Below are positions 23,279-35,292 of a stretch of DNA of 64,000 bases, one piece after another. The stretch covers positions 156,997-220,996 of the forward strand of contig JAVSML010000029.1 in the NCBI GenBank assembly GCA_038503035.1, read 5' to 3'. The position numbers were made by a program, and so were the translations under genes. Position 1 is the stretch's first letter. Each line of letters opens with the position of its first letter. The notes under the pieces were generated by a model that was not told the DNA's origin, did not search any database, and saw only the letters and a list, made by a program, of their open reading frames with translations. The DNA is from Crocodylus rhombifer (lineage: Eukaryota; Chordata; Crocodylia; Crocodylidae).

Positions 23279-23830
23279 TGGCTGGATGCCTTCAGGATGA
23301 CTTGGTCCACCTTCCAGGATTTCCTGGAGCAGCTCCAGCCACACCTGGAGCAGCTCCAGCCACACCTGGAGAAGCAAGACACCACCATGTGGCCTCCCCT
23401 CCCTGCAAGTCACCTGCCTGGCCTTCTCTGCTCAAGCTGGCCAGCCAACCTGAAATCCAGCAGACAGTGTTTGGCATGGGCAAGGCCACCCCTGGGAGGG
23501 TGTCCTGGGGGCATGTGGTGCCCTCCAGGACATGCTGGCAGACACCGTGCTCCATGTGCATGACATCCTGGTGGTGGTGGCAGAATTTCATGCCCTGGGA
23601 TTCTCCCAGTACATCCAGGTTCTGGACAGGACCCACATCCTTATCACCTGCCTGCCCCATGGAGACTGCCCCCGTTACAGCCAATAGGGCTTTCACTCCA
23701 TGGTGCTCCAGGCCATTGTAGACCACTGTAGGACCTTCATGCACATAAGTGCCAGCTGGATGAGCAGTGCTGATGACATCCACATCTTCAGGAACTTTGC
23801 CCTGCTGGGCCTGGTGGAGAGTGGGTGCTT
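23279..23830 (+). pseudogene. Broken PIF/Harbinger transposase (HARBI1-type DDE)
   Basis: Three pieces in two frames read like this family. First, WLDAFRMTWSTFQDFLEQL (23279 on) matches the usual lead-in WLxxFRMxxxTFxxL, continuing to PHLEKQDT. Second, LGFSQYIQVLDRTHILI (about 23597) corresponds to the LGF...GALDGTHI block with the first catalytic Asp kept. Third, HSMVLQAIVDH (about 23695) and SADDIHIFRN correspond to the second catalytic Asp region. There is an in-frame TAG at about 23685 just before HSM, a frame change between the first and second pieces, and an in-frame 21-bp duplication. The third catalytic acidic residue is not recognisable. In living elements the enzyme cuts and pastes with a MYB-like partner; no partner gene is visible here. 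Confidence 0.7.
23324..23365 (+). repeat. 21-bp tandem duplication in transposase remnant
   Basis: The 21-mer starting CTGGAGCAGCTCC occurs twice in direct succession and repeats seven residues (LEQLQPH) in frame. Confidence 0.9.
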
Positions 23831-24475
23831 CATGCTGGGGGTAACAGCCTGCAGCTGGGTGCCAGGGTTGTCCAGTGGTGAAGGGGATCTGTTTGGTGAG
23901 GGGGGGCTCTATTTGTTGGGAAGGGAGGAAGGCTCTAGTTGATGTGAAGGGAATAAAAACTTGTTGTTCTGAACTATGTCTGCAGTGAGCGTGGTGAGGG
24001 TGGGGGGGGTCAATGGGCGGTGGTACAGGAGGGCTACAGTGGGGAGTGCTGGAGGAGGTGTTCATCCAGAACCTCCCATACCTGTTGTCCTGGTCCCCAC
24101 TGGTGAGTGCATGGCTCTCCTGAGGCTGACCTGTGTCCTGCCCAGGGGGACACAGGGCCTGGAGGCCTGGAGACTGCCTGCTAGTGTGCTCCAGGGCTCA
24201 AAATGCCCACAGGCTTTTAAAGCCCTGAGACAAGGGCTGCCATAAAGGCAGCCCAGCCCTGGGGCAGGAGAGATTCCCAACTCAGAGCCCTGGGGCTAGC
24301 CTGATACCAGCCCCCTAGTAGCAGGGCTGACCTGGGAGCAGATTTGCTCCTGGGTCATATCTGCACATGCATTACTCGCGATTAGGGGTTTTTACTGTGC
24401 AGTTACATGCGCATGTGTTTACGTGTGTGTTTACTGAGCAGTAAACTATGTTACTGCATAGTTAAGCATCTTGCA

Positions 24476-27039
24476 TTGTTGCGCCCTGAGTCTTTGAATG
24501 TTTGGCCAGCATCTCCAGAGAGGCAGATTTTCTGGAGAGACAAAAGCCAAGTGAAGAGTCCAACCACCTAAAAACTGCCCATGTCTGTGCGCAAGCATAG
24601 CACAAACAAAGCGTAAGGCAGAAAGAAAAAAAGGGAAGGAAGCCTGTAGGCTGAGATTTGTAAACATGACTAAGGAATTTGGATGCCCAGGTCCTTTACA
24701 ATTAATAGCTGCTGGATTTCACGGTCGCTTCATGTAAATACCATGTCTGGTTCTGAGCCAGTGCATGAAACCCAAGTCAGTAACTGCCTGGTGCTCTGTC
24801 TCTTGAAGTGTGCAGTAATTCTATAATGTTATCTGAGTGTATGTTTTCTTTTACAGTACCTTTCTGTCCTGGGGGTAGTGCTCTCCATGGATTTGAATGG
24901 ATTATTACCTTTTTGTGTTTATCCCCTAAAGAATAAAGTGAAGTCTTGCTTTTGTGTGTGTTATACTTGATGAATGTGTTTTTCTTCATGTTATTATCTT
25001 TTTGCATTGAGAACATTTCCAGTAAAAATCTTGTTTAGGAACCACATGAAACTGACACAAAGCATATGTATTCTCAGATTTATTTGTCTTATTGCGAAGT
25101 GAGTCTCTATTACCATGTGTACCCTTTTAAAAGCTGCTGAAGTATAAAAGCTTTTACCATTTGGTGGTTAGCTATTTTACATTACTACTTTATGGAGTCA
25201 CATCATAATCTGTCAAATTCTCCTTTATAATTATTAGTGAATCCTAAATGATAGAGTTAATTCTTTGACACCTTGTATGACAGTGAAAAATAAGATTTTT
25301 TCATGCAAGATGCTTGCAATATAGACTCATTGGCATACTAATTGACTTTTACTATAATTTAAGTTTATTGTTTATTGCTTTTGGATTGTTAGCTGGCATA
25401 CATTTGTCTACTAGAACACAGTAGGTATTGTTTTTGGAAAGACAAATTTGTTTTAATTGTATTATATCAGTAAGATGCCTGTGAGTTTTGTATGAGCAAC
25501 TTATACTCCTAAACTGAAAGAATTTTTCACATACCTAGTTTCCAGTAAAAACCAACGTATATTTTACCCTGGAGTGTGAGCAGCTAGGCATATAGTTGCT
25601 ACTAAGACTAATACAATATATTTAGCCAAAATCCATGTATTCTACTGAAATTATACCCCTCAAATTTAAATTATTACAGGCGATATTATTCAAGTGATAG
25701 CAGTCAGAACTTTTAACTTCTAGTCACTACAGGTCAGTGTGTTTACACATTTTATTTATTTTCTGATTAAAATTATTTGGATGCTGAAATCTATTACATA
25801 CAAAAGGTGAGTTTGAATAACATGAAGGTTTAATCACAGACCAATAAAAGGAAATTCCAAAGCAAGTTGGTTAGTATCAATTACATACATGCTTGAGAAA
25901 AGAACACCAGATGATGTGAATTAAGAATAGTATTAGTTTTAAATTTAAATTTTCTACTTTTTTTAAGTTGATCTAAATATTATTAAAATGAGCATAATAA
26001 TTGTAATTAATCCATCTAGCATCTACTAAGTACTTCATGTTTTGCATGTTCTTTTAAAAAAGATTTTTTTTTATTTGACAGGATATTAAACTTTCAAGCA
26101 TGGATTTAAACATTGGCAGGGGAGTCCAGGCACACTTTTCCTCAAAAAAGCATTGTGTTTGGGTTTTTTCTTGACACTTCCAATGCCTTCAAACTAGTTT
26201 ATTCCATTTAAAGTACGGTCTTAGTCAAAATATTTTTATGCCATTATTTTTAAAGTAATGGCATTGCCCATAAAAATTCCATACTGGTAGACCTGAATTT
26301 TGTTTATATGAGTAAGCAATGGAAGTTCAGATTTCTTTCTGCTGTAGTCCTTTTGCATTGCCCTATAGTTAGCCACTAAGCTTTGCAGCATTTTTGCCTG
26401 TATGCTAGTATTGTTTCAAAGTAGATATCTTACACAGTAAATCATGATGAGCCTCATTATCCGCTGCAAGTAGCTTGCAAAATAAAGCCTTATTACACCC
26501 CTGCTTATAACTGTGACCTAGAATTAGACACAGATTAATTTGCCATATGGAGAGACAGTGAGGAACACAAAGTTTAAGTGACTTCCACAGGAAGTGTGGC
26601 AGTATCAGCAACAGGAGACGTCAACAGTAAACATTTTAGTTACAGAAAAAAGAACAAAGGAGGTGGTGGCAGAACTCTTTACAGAATTGCAAACCAGGCT
26701 ATTACAAGAAACTATTGACTTTTAACAAAGAAATATAATACCCACAGCTAGACACTGTAACATCTCACATCCTGAACAGAGTGAAATATACAATCAAAAG
26801 TTAAAGTTGTAGGTGAAGACCAAGCCAGCAGATAATTGTTGAAAGCATGTGATGATGAGAACATGGATAAAATTACTGTACTTTTCAAAAACATATAGGG
26901 CCTGGAAAATTCTCCAGAACAAGAAAAGGTACCCAAAGCAACTACAATAATTGGTAAGGTGATATACTTCTTTCAGTGAAAGGCCAAGTCTCCTGCAGTA
27001 TTATCTTAAGCATAAAAGAGAAAGCAGTGGAGACAAATC
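24476..27039. other. AT-rich stretch, no gene seen
   Basis: Long AT-rich DNA with no coding or repeat call that I can support. A diverged palindromic unit starts near 24649. The part around 25200-26100 contains homeobox-type TAATTA and ATTTAAAT words typical of AT-rich non-coding DNA, which are not evidence of function by themselves. Confidence 0.45.
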
Positions 27040-27905
27040 TAAGAGAAAACCAGGATGGATTTCAACCTCAAAGATCTGTATTGAGCAAACTTTCATGCTA
27101 AACACAATGATTGAAGAGAACACCAAATAGCAGAAGTCACACATCAGAAATTTCATAGATTTTAGGAAAGAATTTGACACCCATCATCATGATTTACTCC
27201 TAGAACATCCTGAAGTGTTATGTTAACAAAATAATGAACATGATCAAAGGAGTATGTTGGGTGCAGTAAATGCACACTTAAACAAAAGTTTCAATATAAG
27301 TACTGGTGTCAGACAAGGAAGTGCTTGCTCACCTCTTTTGTTTGGATTACTATTGGCTTATTTATGAGAAAAAATAGAGATGCAACACAGGCGTTACATG
27401 GCTTCAGAACACTGCACTAGAAGTACACATCACTAGAAGATTCTCCTGACAGCATAGCTTTAAGTGACAGCTCAACAGCATGCAAGCAAGTATCACAAAA
27501 GAGACAGGGTTAATAATTCATTATGAAAAAAACAAATTTAATGAGAACCAAGCAACTCCCAACTATAGCACTATGTCAGAAGAGAAAGTATACAAGACGT
27601 GAGTCAACTCACATACCTTGGCATTAATGTACAAGCCCATGGATATATCAAGAAGAAAATTATATTATACATTGGCAAAGCAGCTGCTGCATTTACCAGT
27701 TTAACCATTGTTTGGTCATTGAAACTCTCAACTGTAAAGACCAAAATACAGATTTTCTACTCAAATGTTATTTCTATGTTGAATTATGGATGTGAATGCT
27801 GGAAAACTACCAAAGAGATAAGAGATATCTGAATGTCTTTGAAAGCAAATGTTCCAAGATGAAACTACTAAATTGAATGAAGTCATTAAAATGCTGAGAT
27901 TAATT
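27040..27905 (+). pseudogene. Decayed non-CR1 LINE reverse transcriptase
   Basis: Fragments in several frames read like a non-LTR reverse transcriptase. NQDGFQP (about 27050) resembles the QxGFRxxRS block. FIDFRKEFDT (about 27155) matches the (Y/F)IDFxKAFD block that holds the first catalytic Asp. STGVRQGSACSPLLF (about 27300) matches TGVRQGCxLSPLLF. QLTYLGINV (about 27602) and LNYGCECWKTTKEIRD (about 27778) match the YLGS and LLYGxExWxLTK blocks found downstream of the catalytic core in RTE-like, R4-like and related clades. The YADD box is not recognisable and there are several stops. It differs from every CR1 in the window, so it represents another LINE clade; I cannot say which. Confidence 0.6.
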
Positions 27906-27956
27906 GGAAAGTTCAGCAGCTCTTTATCTTTTATGCAGGACAGGATATGGCGGTAT

Positions 27957-28530
27957 TAGAGGTGTAACAACCAAGTTCTGCACCATGAGCAGGAGCTGCA
28001 GTAGGGATGGTGGTGGCAGCTGGGTGGGCAGCAGTGGTGGTGGCTGGGCAGGGAATGGCAGTGGCTTGGCTGGCAACAACAGCAGCTGCCATTTTTGTTT
28101 ATTTGTGATGCCTGTTAGTGATATTGTGGTATCCCATCTTCAACAGGTGCTCTCCTTTTTAAGAGTATCTTTTAATAGACAATGCCTAGTGTTTGCTACA
28201 CATGCAGGGTTTGATCAAAGAGTGGTGTATGTCACCCATAAAGGTCTATGTAAGCAGACTGGTCTGGATTAAAGGTGGCTCCTCTCTGCTTGGCCCTTTG
28301 GCACTTCAAAATAGAAATCAGGAATTTTACAATTTTTTGCATGCCTATAAATATGTATTTGTTTGTGTGGGGGGAAAAACTGGAAAATTCCTAAAACAAC
28401 AAAACATTGCACAATGAAACAATATCGTAATCAACAACAGCATTTATCAAACTAAACCACTTATTAGCAAGGAAATAGTTAAATAGAATATATATCTTAT
28501 ATCATCCATATAGAAAATCATTATAAAAAT
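27957..28530. other. Spacer with possible MITE left end
   Basis: AGAGGTGTAACAACCAAG at about 27958 resembles the left end of the MITE at 31802, and is followed by a GC-rich GGTGGTGGCAGC segment. No matching right end was found. No gene. Confidence 0.3.
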
Positions 28531-28534
28531 CAAA

Positions 28535-28665
28535 ATAAAGCTGGAAAGGACCTTGGGAGGTCATCTTCTGGCCCCATCACTTACATCTCATAAACTGTTA
28601 TTTTTATCCTGTATAAAAGAATTCCTGTTTCACCATAAGAACCTTAATTATGTCTCACCATTGAG
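28535..28665 (-). mobile_element. CR1 3'-end fragment, old
   Basis: AGCTGGAAAGGACCTTGGGA followed by GGTCATCTTCTGGCCCC is the reverse complement of the conserved CR1 3' segment (TCC AACCCC ... AGGTCCCTTCCAG). The remainder is decayed. Confidence 0.6.
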
Positions 28666-28761
28666 CAAATGAACAAACATACTCATGTTTATCATAACTG
28701 ATGTCTATTATGGTCCATTTATGTGCCTGTGGAATTTTGTTCCCTATTAAATTAGAAACAC

Positions 28762-29017
28762 TGGGCACATCTACATGTGCGCCCAACTATGCAGTTGTTA
28801 CTGTGCAGTCATTTAGTACTTGCTTTAGGAAAAATAATAAAGCAATACTAAATGACTGCCCAGTAACCACCAGTACTGCGTAGTCCCACTGCTACACAGG
28901 GAGTTTCTGACTAGCTTGTTGCTACTGCACAGTAGCGATGGTGTCCCAGTTTGTGCCCGCTGATGGTATGTTGCCATAACTACAAGCTCAACATAACATC
29001 TCCTGTAGATGTGCCCA
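28762..29017. mobile_element. 256-bp MITE with TGGGCACATCTACA termini
   Basis: Both ends read TGGGCACATCTACA inward. An internal hairpin at 28808-28855 (ATTTAGTACTTGC against the AGTATT...AAATGAC side) recurs in the MITE at 38891-39161. Flanking 8-mers agree at only 5 of 8, so the target-site length is unclear. It is either hAT-like or Harbinger-like. Confidence 0.7.
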
Positions 29018-29208
29018 ACATTCACAAGATCTAGAAATAGCATATGTTACAAAAAATATTTTTCAGTTCATGCCTATTCTGCGGTTTTGTTTGTTTGTTG
29101 TTGTTTTGATTTGTTGTTGGGTTTCTTGGGGGGGGGGGGGTGCTTTACCAGCTATTAGTAACAGGAAAACACACAAATTCCAAGATAACAAAAATAATAA
29201 AGCAAAAT

Positions 29209-29248
29209 AAAAGGCATCAAGCAGTGAATCAAAGTTAAAGTTCTGTTA
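29209..29248 (+). repeat. Shared repeat segment (copy 1 of 2)
   Basis: AAAGGCATCAAGCAGTGAA followed by TCAAAGTTAAAGTTCTG recurs at 32168-32204 in the same orientation with few changes. Family unknown. Confidence 0.55.
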
Positions 29249-29440
29249 TTGTGGTTAAATACATGCTTTTTTCCATGGGAGCATAAGATTTATGCTGTTC
29301 TTAACTAAACATGTCCTTGGTTTGAAGGTTTTCTGTAAATGCTGTAAAAGGTAACTACATTTTGAAAAGCCTATGTACAAAGGCACAGAAGGAACATTTG
29401 CCTTCGACTTTTGGCTTTGCCGGAGGATAGTGACTAGGGT

Positions 29441-29786
29441 CAGTGTTTCTCAACCCCTGAGTCATGACCCAAATGTGGGTCACAGGGATGTATGAAAGGG
29501 TCACACACAAACTTTAAAATGGGATCAACAAACTTTAACAATGGATTCTACTTTAAGGGGAAAATGTGGGAAATCATGGCTTTCCCCTGCAGGCTATCAG
29601 AGTTTCAGCCTGTAAGGGGCTGCTTTGGGCCCCCCATGCCCCAGACACACCTGCCCCTGTCCCACACACCAGGGGACTCAGGGCTTGGGGCAAGGGGCAG
29701 TAGGTCAGGACTAAAGGGCACTGGGTTGGGACTGGCCATCAATGTTTACAAATAGGTCCTTGTACAAAAAAGGTTGAGAACCACTG
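29441..29786. mobile_element. Non-autonomous hAT element
   Basis: The left end is CAGTGTTTCTCAACCCC; the right end reverse-read is CAGTGGTTCTCAACC. This terminus is widespread in vertebrate hAT elements. The 346-base interior has a GC-rich part and no transposase. The flanking 8-mers no longer match well, so the insertion is old. Confidence 0.75.
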
Positions 29787-30139
29787 CTCTAAAGTCTGAG
29801 CTTATACTGGTATAAGTTTCCTGTGTGGGCAAGCCACCATACAGCCAGATTGCCCAAATCTCCCCTTGCTCTAGATTCAGGCCTCTAAAAGGTGATTGGT
29901 TAGCAGAGAGTGGCAGCTACCTTGCCTTAGGATATGTAGTTCTCTGTGAAGCAGGCAGGAATTTGCAAGGAGGTTCTTATCCACAGCTAGATTAGCTCAG
30001 TACATGCCTGCCTAAGCATCTCTTCTCTTCCCCAGACTGAGTGTAGAGTAGGAACAACATGGCACAGCAGATGAAGAGGCTAGAGTGGTTGACTTTTTAC
30101 TGATTCTCAGTAGCATCTCTTAGTTATCTTTTGTAAAAA

Positions 30140-30417
30140 AAAGGTAGAAGGTGATAGGTCCTGGTACAGAAGGTGAGGGGAAATTGATACCACATGCCCT
30201 ATCACCTCCCCCTCCTCATGCCCCCCATACTGCCTCCTCTACCACCTTCCCCCCTGCCACTTTCCCCACTGCAGTGGTGGGGTATGCAAATTTAAGGCAA
30301 CCCTCCAATAACTGGATTCTATATGTGGAAAATTATAACATTTATCTATTTTCCACATATAAAATCTAATTATTGGGGGTTGTCTTAAATTCAGAGTCAT
30401 CTTTGGGTAAATATGGT
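30140..30417. mobile_element. Tc2-like terminal fragment with long internal hairpin
   Basis: The right end read in reverse is TACCATATTTACCC. Immediately inside, 30293-30333 and 30348-30387 are inverted copies of one another (left TAAGGCAACCCTCCAATAA; right reverse-read TAAGACAACCCCCAATAAT), separated by about 14 bases. The left flank is GC-rich. A close relative with the same hairpin is at 35925-36065. Confidence 0.6.
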
Positions 30418-31007
30418 AGCTGCATTGTCTCCTGAAGGGAAGAGTTGAATTGTGAAGACAGTCATTGTTGGACACGTTTGACAAGAACTGCATGTGGGAC
30501 AGTCCTCCTAGAGATATTTTGGTAAGAATGGATGTGGTAGGGAGGCAGAGGAAAGAGCTAGAAATAACCATTTTACATGTATTTAATTATTTTATATACA
30601 AGCTAAGATTAATTATTCTTCCTTTTCTAAATGCCTCCAAACTTCTTAATTCTGGCTCCAGAAATAAGCAAAGGTTAGTGTAAGGCCCCTCTTGATTTAT
30701 ACAAATATATGAATCATTGAGTTTCAGCTTCAGAATTCAGTTCACACAGAGATGGCATTCATGAGCAGTCTATGTGTCAACTAATTTTTTATTATTCCTT
30801 TATTAATCTATAATCCTAAATTTCCTGTGTCTTCCGTGTCTACTCAGTGTTATATAGCAGATGTCAACTCGGTGAACTAGCCGGTAGTGTTTTCTGCCAT
30901 GGGATATTGATCTAAAACAAGAGAGCAATCTATTTCTTCCTTCCCTTTGAGAATCACTATTCTTTCTTGCAATTAAATTCTTTGAGAACTGCTTATTTCT
31001 GAAATCA

Positions 31008-31046
31008 AATACACACACGCACACACACACACACACGCACACACTC
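31008..31046 (+). repeat. (CA)n microsatellite
   Basis: Short CA repeat with two CG-containing interruptions. Confidence 0.95.
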
Positions 31047-31094
31047 TATAAATAAATGATTCATAAACCAATACATCTGCTGCCTTTATTTGCT

Positions 31095-31780
31095 TTAGAC
31101 AGGAGAGATCTGCCTACAATCTTTCAGCATCAATCTAGGCAGTGCTTGTGGTTTGAGAGGATTTTTTTCTATTGTGTTTGGTCTAGCTGATACAATTTTC
31201 TTCTCATTACTCTGGCTACTAAAGCCACCTGTATCATCTTTGTTACCTCCTATTTCAGATTTATTATAGTCTTCTTCACTCTCAATATCCTTTGTATTGG
31301 ATGAATTTCTCATATATATGGCTATCCTTCAGAGGACTGCATTCTCGATGAGAAACTTTTCTGAATCACTAGATATGGATCATTCTCAAACATAGTTTTA
31401 AACATGTCTTTGCATTTTCTCTGCAATAATATTTGGTCTGCTTGGTTGTCGCTGAGAATATTCTAGCTTTCTCCTTTAATCTGCATATCTCTTCTTCTTT
31501 CCATTCCCTGAATCTGATTTCTAAATCATCTCTGTTGATCTCAATTATTTCTGGCAATTTTGTCCTAATCAGTCTTCTCAAAAGTCATTCAGCTAAGCTA
31601 ACTCCCATTGTAGAGTGTAATATCTTTCCATAATGTATTAGAAACACTCTCAACTTTCCTTTCCAATGTAATATTCTAGTGCTTGTGCTGTTCTGATGGC
31701 TTTTGTTAACCCTCCAGATGCTGCAGGCATATTTACGTATCTTCATGAGTTTTTATTTGGTTGACAAGCTAGAAAATGCT
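31095..31780 (-). pseudogene. Possible decayed coding remnant, perhaps LINE-related
   Basis: Two minus-strand open stretches are unusually hydrophilic. One (31369-31581) reads RTKLPEIIEINRDDLEIRF, then LKEKARIFSATTKQTKYY, resembling the basic linker just upstream of the reverse transcriptase in some LINEs. The other (31095-31313) is Asn/Ser/Lys-rich and of unknown kind. There is no domain core, so this could be coincidence. It lies about 3 kb from the LINE remnant at 27040, on the other strand. Confidence 0.25.
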
Positions 31781-31801
31781 CGTATTTATAATGTTTTGTT
31801 T

Positions 31802-31975
31802 CAGAGGTGTAACAATATAGTACCTGAAGCAGCTACCACACACAGGGGCAGCAGCAAATTCCAGTTACCACTACACTGATGGTGCAATCACGCAGGTGCA
31901 GTAGCAACTACTTTCTACACCCTAGGTCAGCACATGGGCAGCTATCCTAGTTGTACCACCCTAGTTACGCTACTG
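31802..31975. mobile_element. 174-bp hAT-like MITE
   Basis: The left end is CAGAGGTGTAAC and the right end reverse-read is CAGTAGCGTAACTAGGG. Flanking 8-mers TTTTGTTT and TTGTGTTG agree at 6 of 8. No coding capacity. Confidence 0.65.
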
Positions 31976-34339
31976 TTGTGTTGTAAGCCAAAATGGTGTC
32001 AGTGTTTTACACAGTACCCATTTTGTTCAAGATGCTCATTAAAGTAACCTGATAAGAATGCTGATCAATTCTCTGAGTCATAAATGCTTAATCCAGACAT
32101 TCAGGGATCTATCAGATGATGTAATGTGCAAAGCAACCATTTAGAATAACTGTGAGATATATTCTAAAAGGCATCAATCAATAGATCAAAGTTAAAGTTC
32201 TGAGGATGCTGGCTGATGAATGTAATGATCCTATGGTATCTGTTGTAAAAATTCTTCCTTGTTGATTCAAGTCAGCTTTTACCTGCTGATACTCATATCA
32301 ACTTTTGTCAGTTAACTTCTCTTCTTTATTGATGCCAGACCACCACACTTTTGATCATTTTTGTAATGCCCCATGTTCTTAATATGCCAGATTCAAAATG
32401 TCTGCTCCCTGCTGTCATTGTACTGCTCTTCAGAGTCCTCCCTATAGAGTAATTTAACTTGCACACTCAATTCACTCTACTGATCTATATGTTTGCAGCT
32501 TCATTTATAATCACTCTTCTGTCTGAATGCATCTCCTCAGTTCCACCAGCTCATCATTTTCTTATTCTCTTCCCACTTCATTTGTGCTCATTTCACAAGG
32601 CGTAGAATATTCTGTAACACAGCATATATTCTTCTGCCATAGTTTGCTTTGTTTCATGGATAACCATGTAAATGGACTGTCTAGTGTGCCTCTTTTCTGA
32701 AATTAATAATTATAGTTATACTTCCAGGCATCCCGTTCTTGAGAAAAATATAATAAAAATAGAAAAATACACACCTTCTGGTCATTCCATAATTGGCTGT
32801 AAGTTAATGTTCATATAACAAAGTGAATACAGCAAAGCTTCCTTTTCAGTGTTGAACACCTCTACTTAATGTCTATTAATTCCCTCCTGTTAAATATTTC
32901 ACTATGTATATCCACAGTGATTCTGTAGGGTAAGGCCTGCTAAACATTACTAGATGGGCACCTGTAGTTTTAGCCTCTCTCAAAACTTAATTCAATGCCA
33001 ATAATTTAGTACACCTGACTAAAACTATCTTATTTTTTGTCAGTAGATTTAGATTTATGGACGTTCAGTTTTCCGATACATGACTAAGTTAGAATAAGTA
33101 TACTGTGAAATAATTTGTCCACCTTTAGTCATGTATTCTTTGCTCCACTCTACGGTTCCTTTTTTTTATTTTTAAATACTTCTTGTATATGTTCATGGTC
33201 CCAATTATAGCACACCAAATTTCTTAATTACTTGCACCCTCTTACTTTCATGTTCTTATTGGATTTTCCTGGCCTCTTCAATAAACCTGCTACAAACTTT
33301 CCTATAACATGTAAAAGGTTTTCCTATAACACATAAACATTTACCTATCCACAAGGAATGCAGCCTCCACTTTGTTTTCTCAGATACACATTTAATATCC
33401 TGTCATTTCAGTTCTAGGCATAATGTCCCATCAATCATATAAATCATTTCTGAGTTAATCAACATCCCTACTTAGAACTCTTATTAATGTGGTTTATGAC
33501 AGCCTTCCTTCTCTCCATACCCCCTGAATGTTAAAAGCACCACTTTGCTTTTCTCATATCCTTCTCTTCATAATATGATTCTTGCATCTGGTGTGTTGTG
33601 GTTGTTGTTGCTGTTGTTCCCTTTTCACCTTCTCCTCCTCCTTCCATGTTGTTTTTGTTTTCTTTATTTTACATACTCTTTACACAGGAGCCTTATTTTA
33701 CAGCACTTATTTTCATTTTTATTTTGCTGGAGATAACTTTCCCTACAAGACTGATAAGTCATTTATCTCAATATTATTATTAATCAGTATTTGTGCTACA
33801 GTAATACAAAAAGGTCCCAATCAGGATAAGTGCCCATCATGCTGTGTGATAAACAAACATCCTAGTCTTGACCAAGGAGTCAGTGGGATTCTGCATATGC
33901 TTAAAGTTAAACACACAGATAAGTGCTTGTAGAAATGGAACCTAAATTAAGAGAAAGGGCAACAAGTGATTGCTACATAATTTGGTACAAAGAAGAAGGA
34001 AGGTGTAGCAGCTATAGAAATCATTACATCTTATTATCTATGTGACTATTGCAGGGGAGTTCAAGTGATTATTTTTTACTTCTTTTTTAAAATAAACATA
34101 CTGTAATCCTGCTGCTCTATGAGTTGTGTGTGCTTCTTCCTATAATCCATCAACCTGTTCACTCACTGAAATAGATGGAATTTGCACATCTGTCTTTCAC
34201 ATCTGGATGTGAGGCATCTTGGTTTCTCAGTACAATCAAATATTTGCACTAAGCCAGTATCAATATTTGCTTGCAATAGCTAGTCCTCATTACAATTTGC
34301 AATATCCCTCTCTTTGTAGGGATACAGTAATGTTTGGTG
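31976..34339. other. AT-rich stretch with one shared repeat segment
   Basis: No gene recognised. The segment 32168-32204 is the second copy of the repeat at 29209. The pyrimidine-rich part 33540-33720 gives overlapping hydrophobic chance frames. Confidence 0.4.
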
Positions 34340-34660
34340 AAAGGTGCAAAAGATCTTTTAGGTCATCCATTCCCTCTCCCTTTCAATAGGAGGTTTAACT
34401 GTGATTTATTTTCAAGTATTTTTTCCATTTTAGCTTTAAATGTCCCAAATCAGGCATCTTACAATTTTTAATAGTGATTTATATCCCAGCCTAATAAATT
34501 TTGTTTTTAGTAAGAGGTGCTAGATATCCATAGGAAACATTTCCTGAATTATACACTCTATGCTTTTTCATAGTCTGACATACTATATTAAATAAAATAC
34601 CCTTCAAATATTTGTAGACAACACATCTTGAGTTCTCTCTGCCTAAAGTGCTGGGTGTCA
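34340..34660 (-). mobile_element. Very old CR1-type LINE 3' fragment
   Basis: On the minus strand the order of blocks fits an ancient CR1 end: the GATCATCT-like tail region (TTTAGGTCATCCATTCCC on the plus strand) and, 250 bases on, CCCTTCAAATATTTGTAGAC. That matches the CTTCAAGTATTTGAAGAC segment of other CR1 copies. Heavily diverged. Confidence 0.4.
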
Positions 34661-35257
34661 AGGCGCTTTGAAGAAAGGATACATTGTCAAAAAATGAATG
34701 TAGCCACTGCCCTCATCAACCTGCATTCGATGACCTAGAGTTAGCAACAGGCTGTCCCACTTCTGCAGAAAAGGCAAAGATCATTTTACTCCAATTTCTG
34801 TTGCTCCAGTATTTTCAAAGATGCTAACTTGCATCCTTACCCAGTGAGGGTAGGGGATTGCATTACCACACCTACCTAGCTCTGTCTTCATATGTCAGTC
34901 CCTTCAGCTACCTGGTCATTTTTTGTTGCTTATCTGATCAACTAGTAGTTTCTGAGTATGTTTTTAATAATGTGAAGTCCACAAATGAATGTAATATTTC
35001 AAACAGAGCCTGGGTGGAAGGGTACATTACCTTTCTGCTTCATGATGTGATGCTGGGGCCTGGGGCTTACTTGTTTTGTAAGACCAAAAACTGTGCTGGC
35101 TTTGTATTCTACCATATCTCATTGTTCATTTCCCAAGCTGGGTGCACAGGTGCAGTAATTGTAAGAGAAAGTGGATGGTGTAGCAGTGTACTGTATGTGT
35201 GTTAGGGATTGTCAGTGAAATGGATCAGTTACATGACAGGGCTGTTAAAGTAGAAGG
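34661..35257. other. Non-coding spacer
   Basis: No gene recognised. An open frame at 34858-35205 has no family motif. Confidence 0.4.
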
Positions 35258-35292
35258 GGGTGTGTGTGTGTGTGCGTGTGTGCGTGTGCGCA
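35258..35292 (+). repeat. (TG)n microsatellite with CG interruptions
   Basis: TG repeat with several GC steps, again an alternating purine-pyrimidine tract. Confidence 0.9.

Larger units (their letters stand above)
22630..24475 (+). mobile_element. Harbinger-like DNA transposon, decayed
   Basis: The left end has GTGCATCTGCACGTGCATTT followed by TTTACT/AGTAAA subterminal motifs. The right part (about 24349-24475) has TATCTGCACATGCATTAC and again GTTTACT/AGTAAAC motifs. In between is GC-rich DNA containing a broken Harbinger-type transposase. The left 200 bases match, block for block, the inverted end of 61097-62093 (GGCACCTACACAT-like, GAGCAGATTTGC, CTGCTGCTACTGGGGG), which ties the two copies to one family. 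Exact ends and the 3-bp duplication are not resolved; the right 120 bases could instead be an adjoining MITE. Confidence 0.6.

Noticed and set aside
23292..24065. 257-codon minus-strand frame
   Set aside because: It lies antisense to the Harbinger transposase remnant in GC-rich DNA, where stop codons are rare.
33545..33932. Hydrophobic frames resembling membrane proteins
   Set aside because: A pyrimidine-rich tract yields Leu/Phe/Ser strings in all frames; there is no consistent topology or family match.
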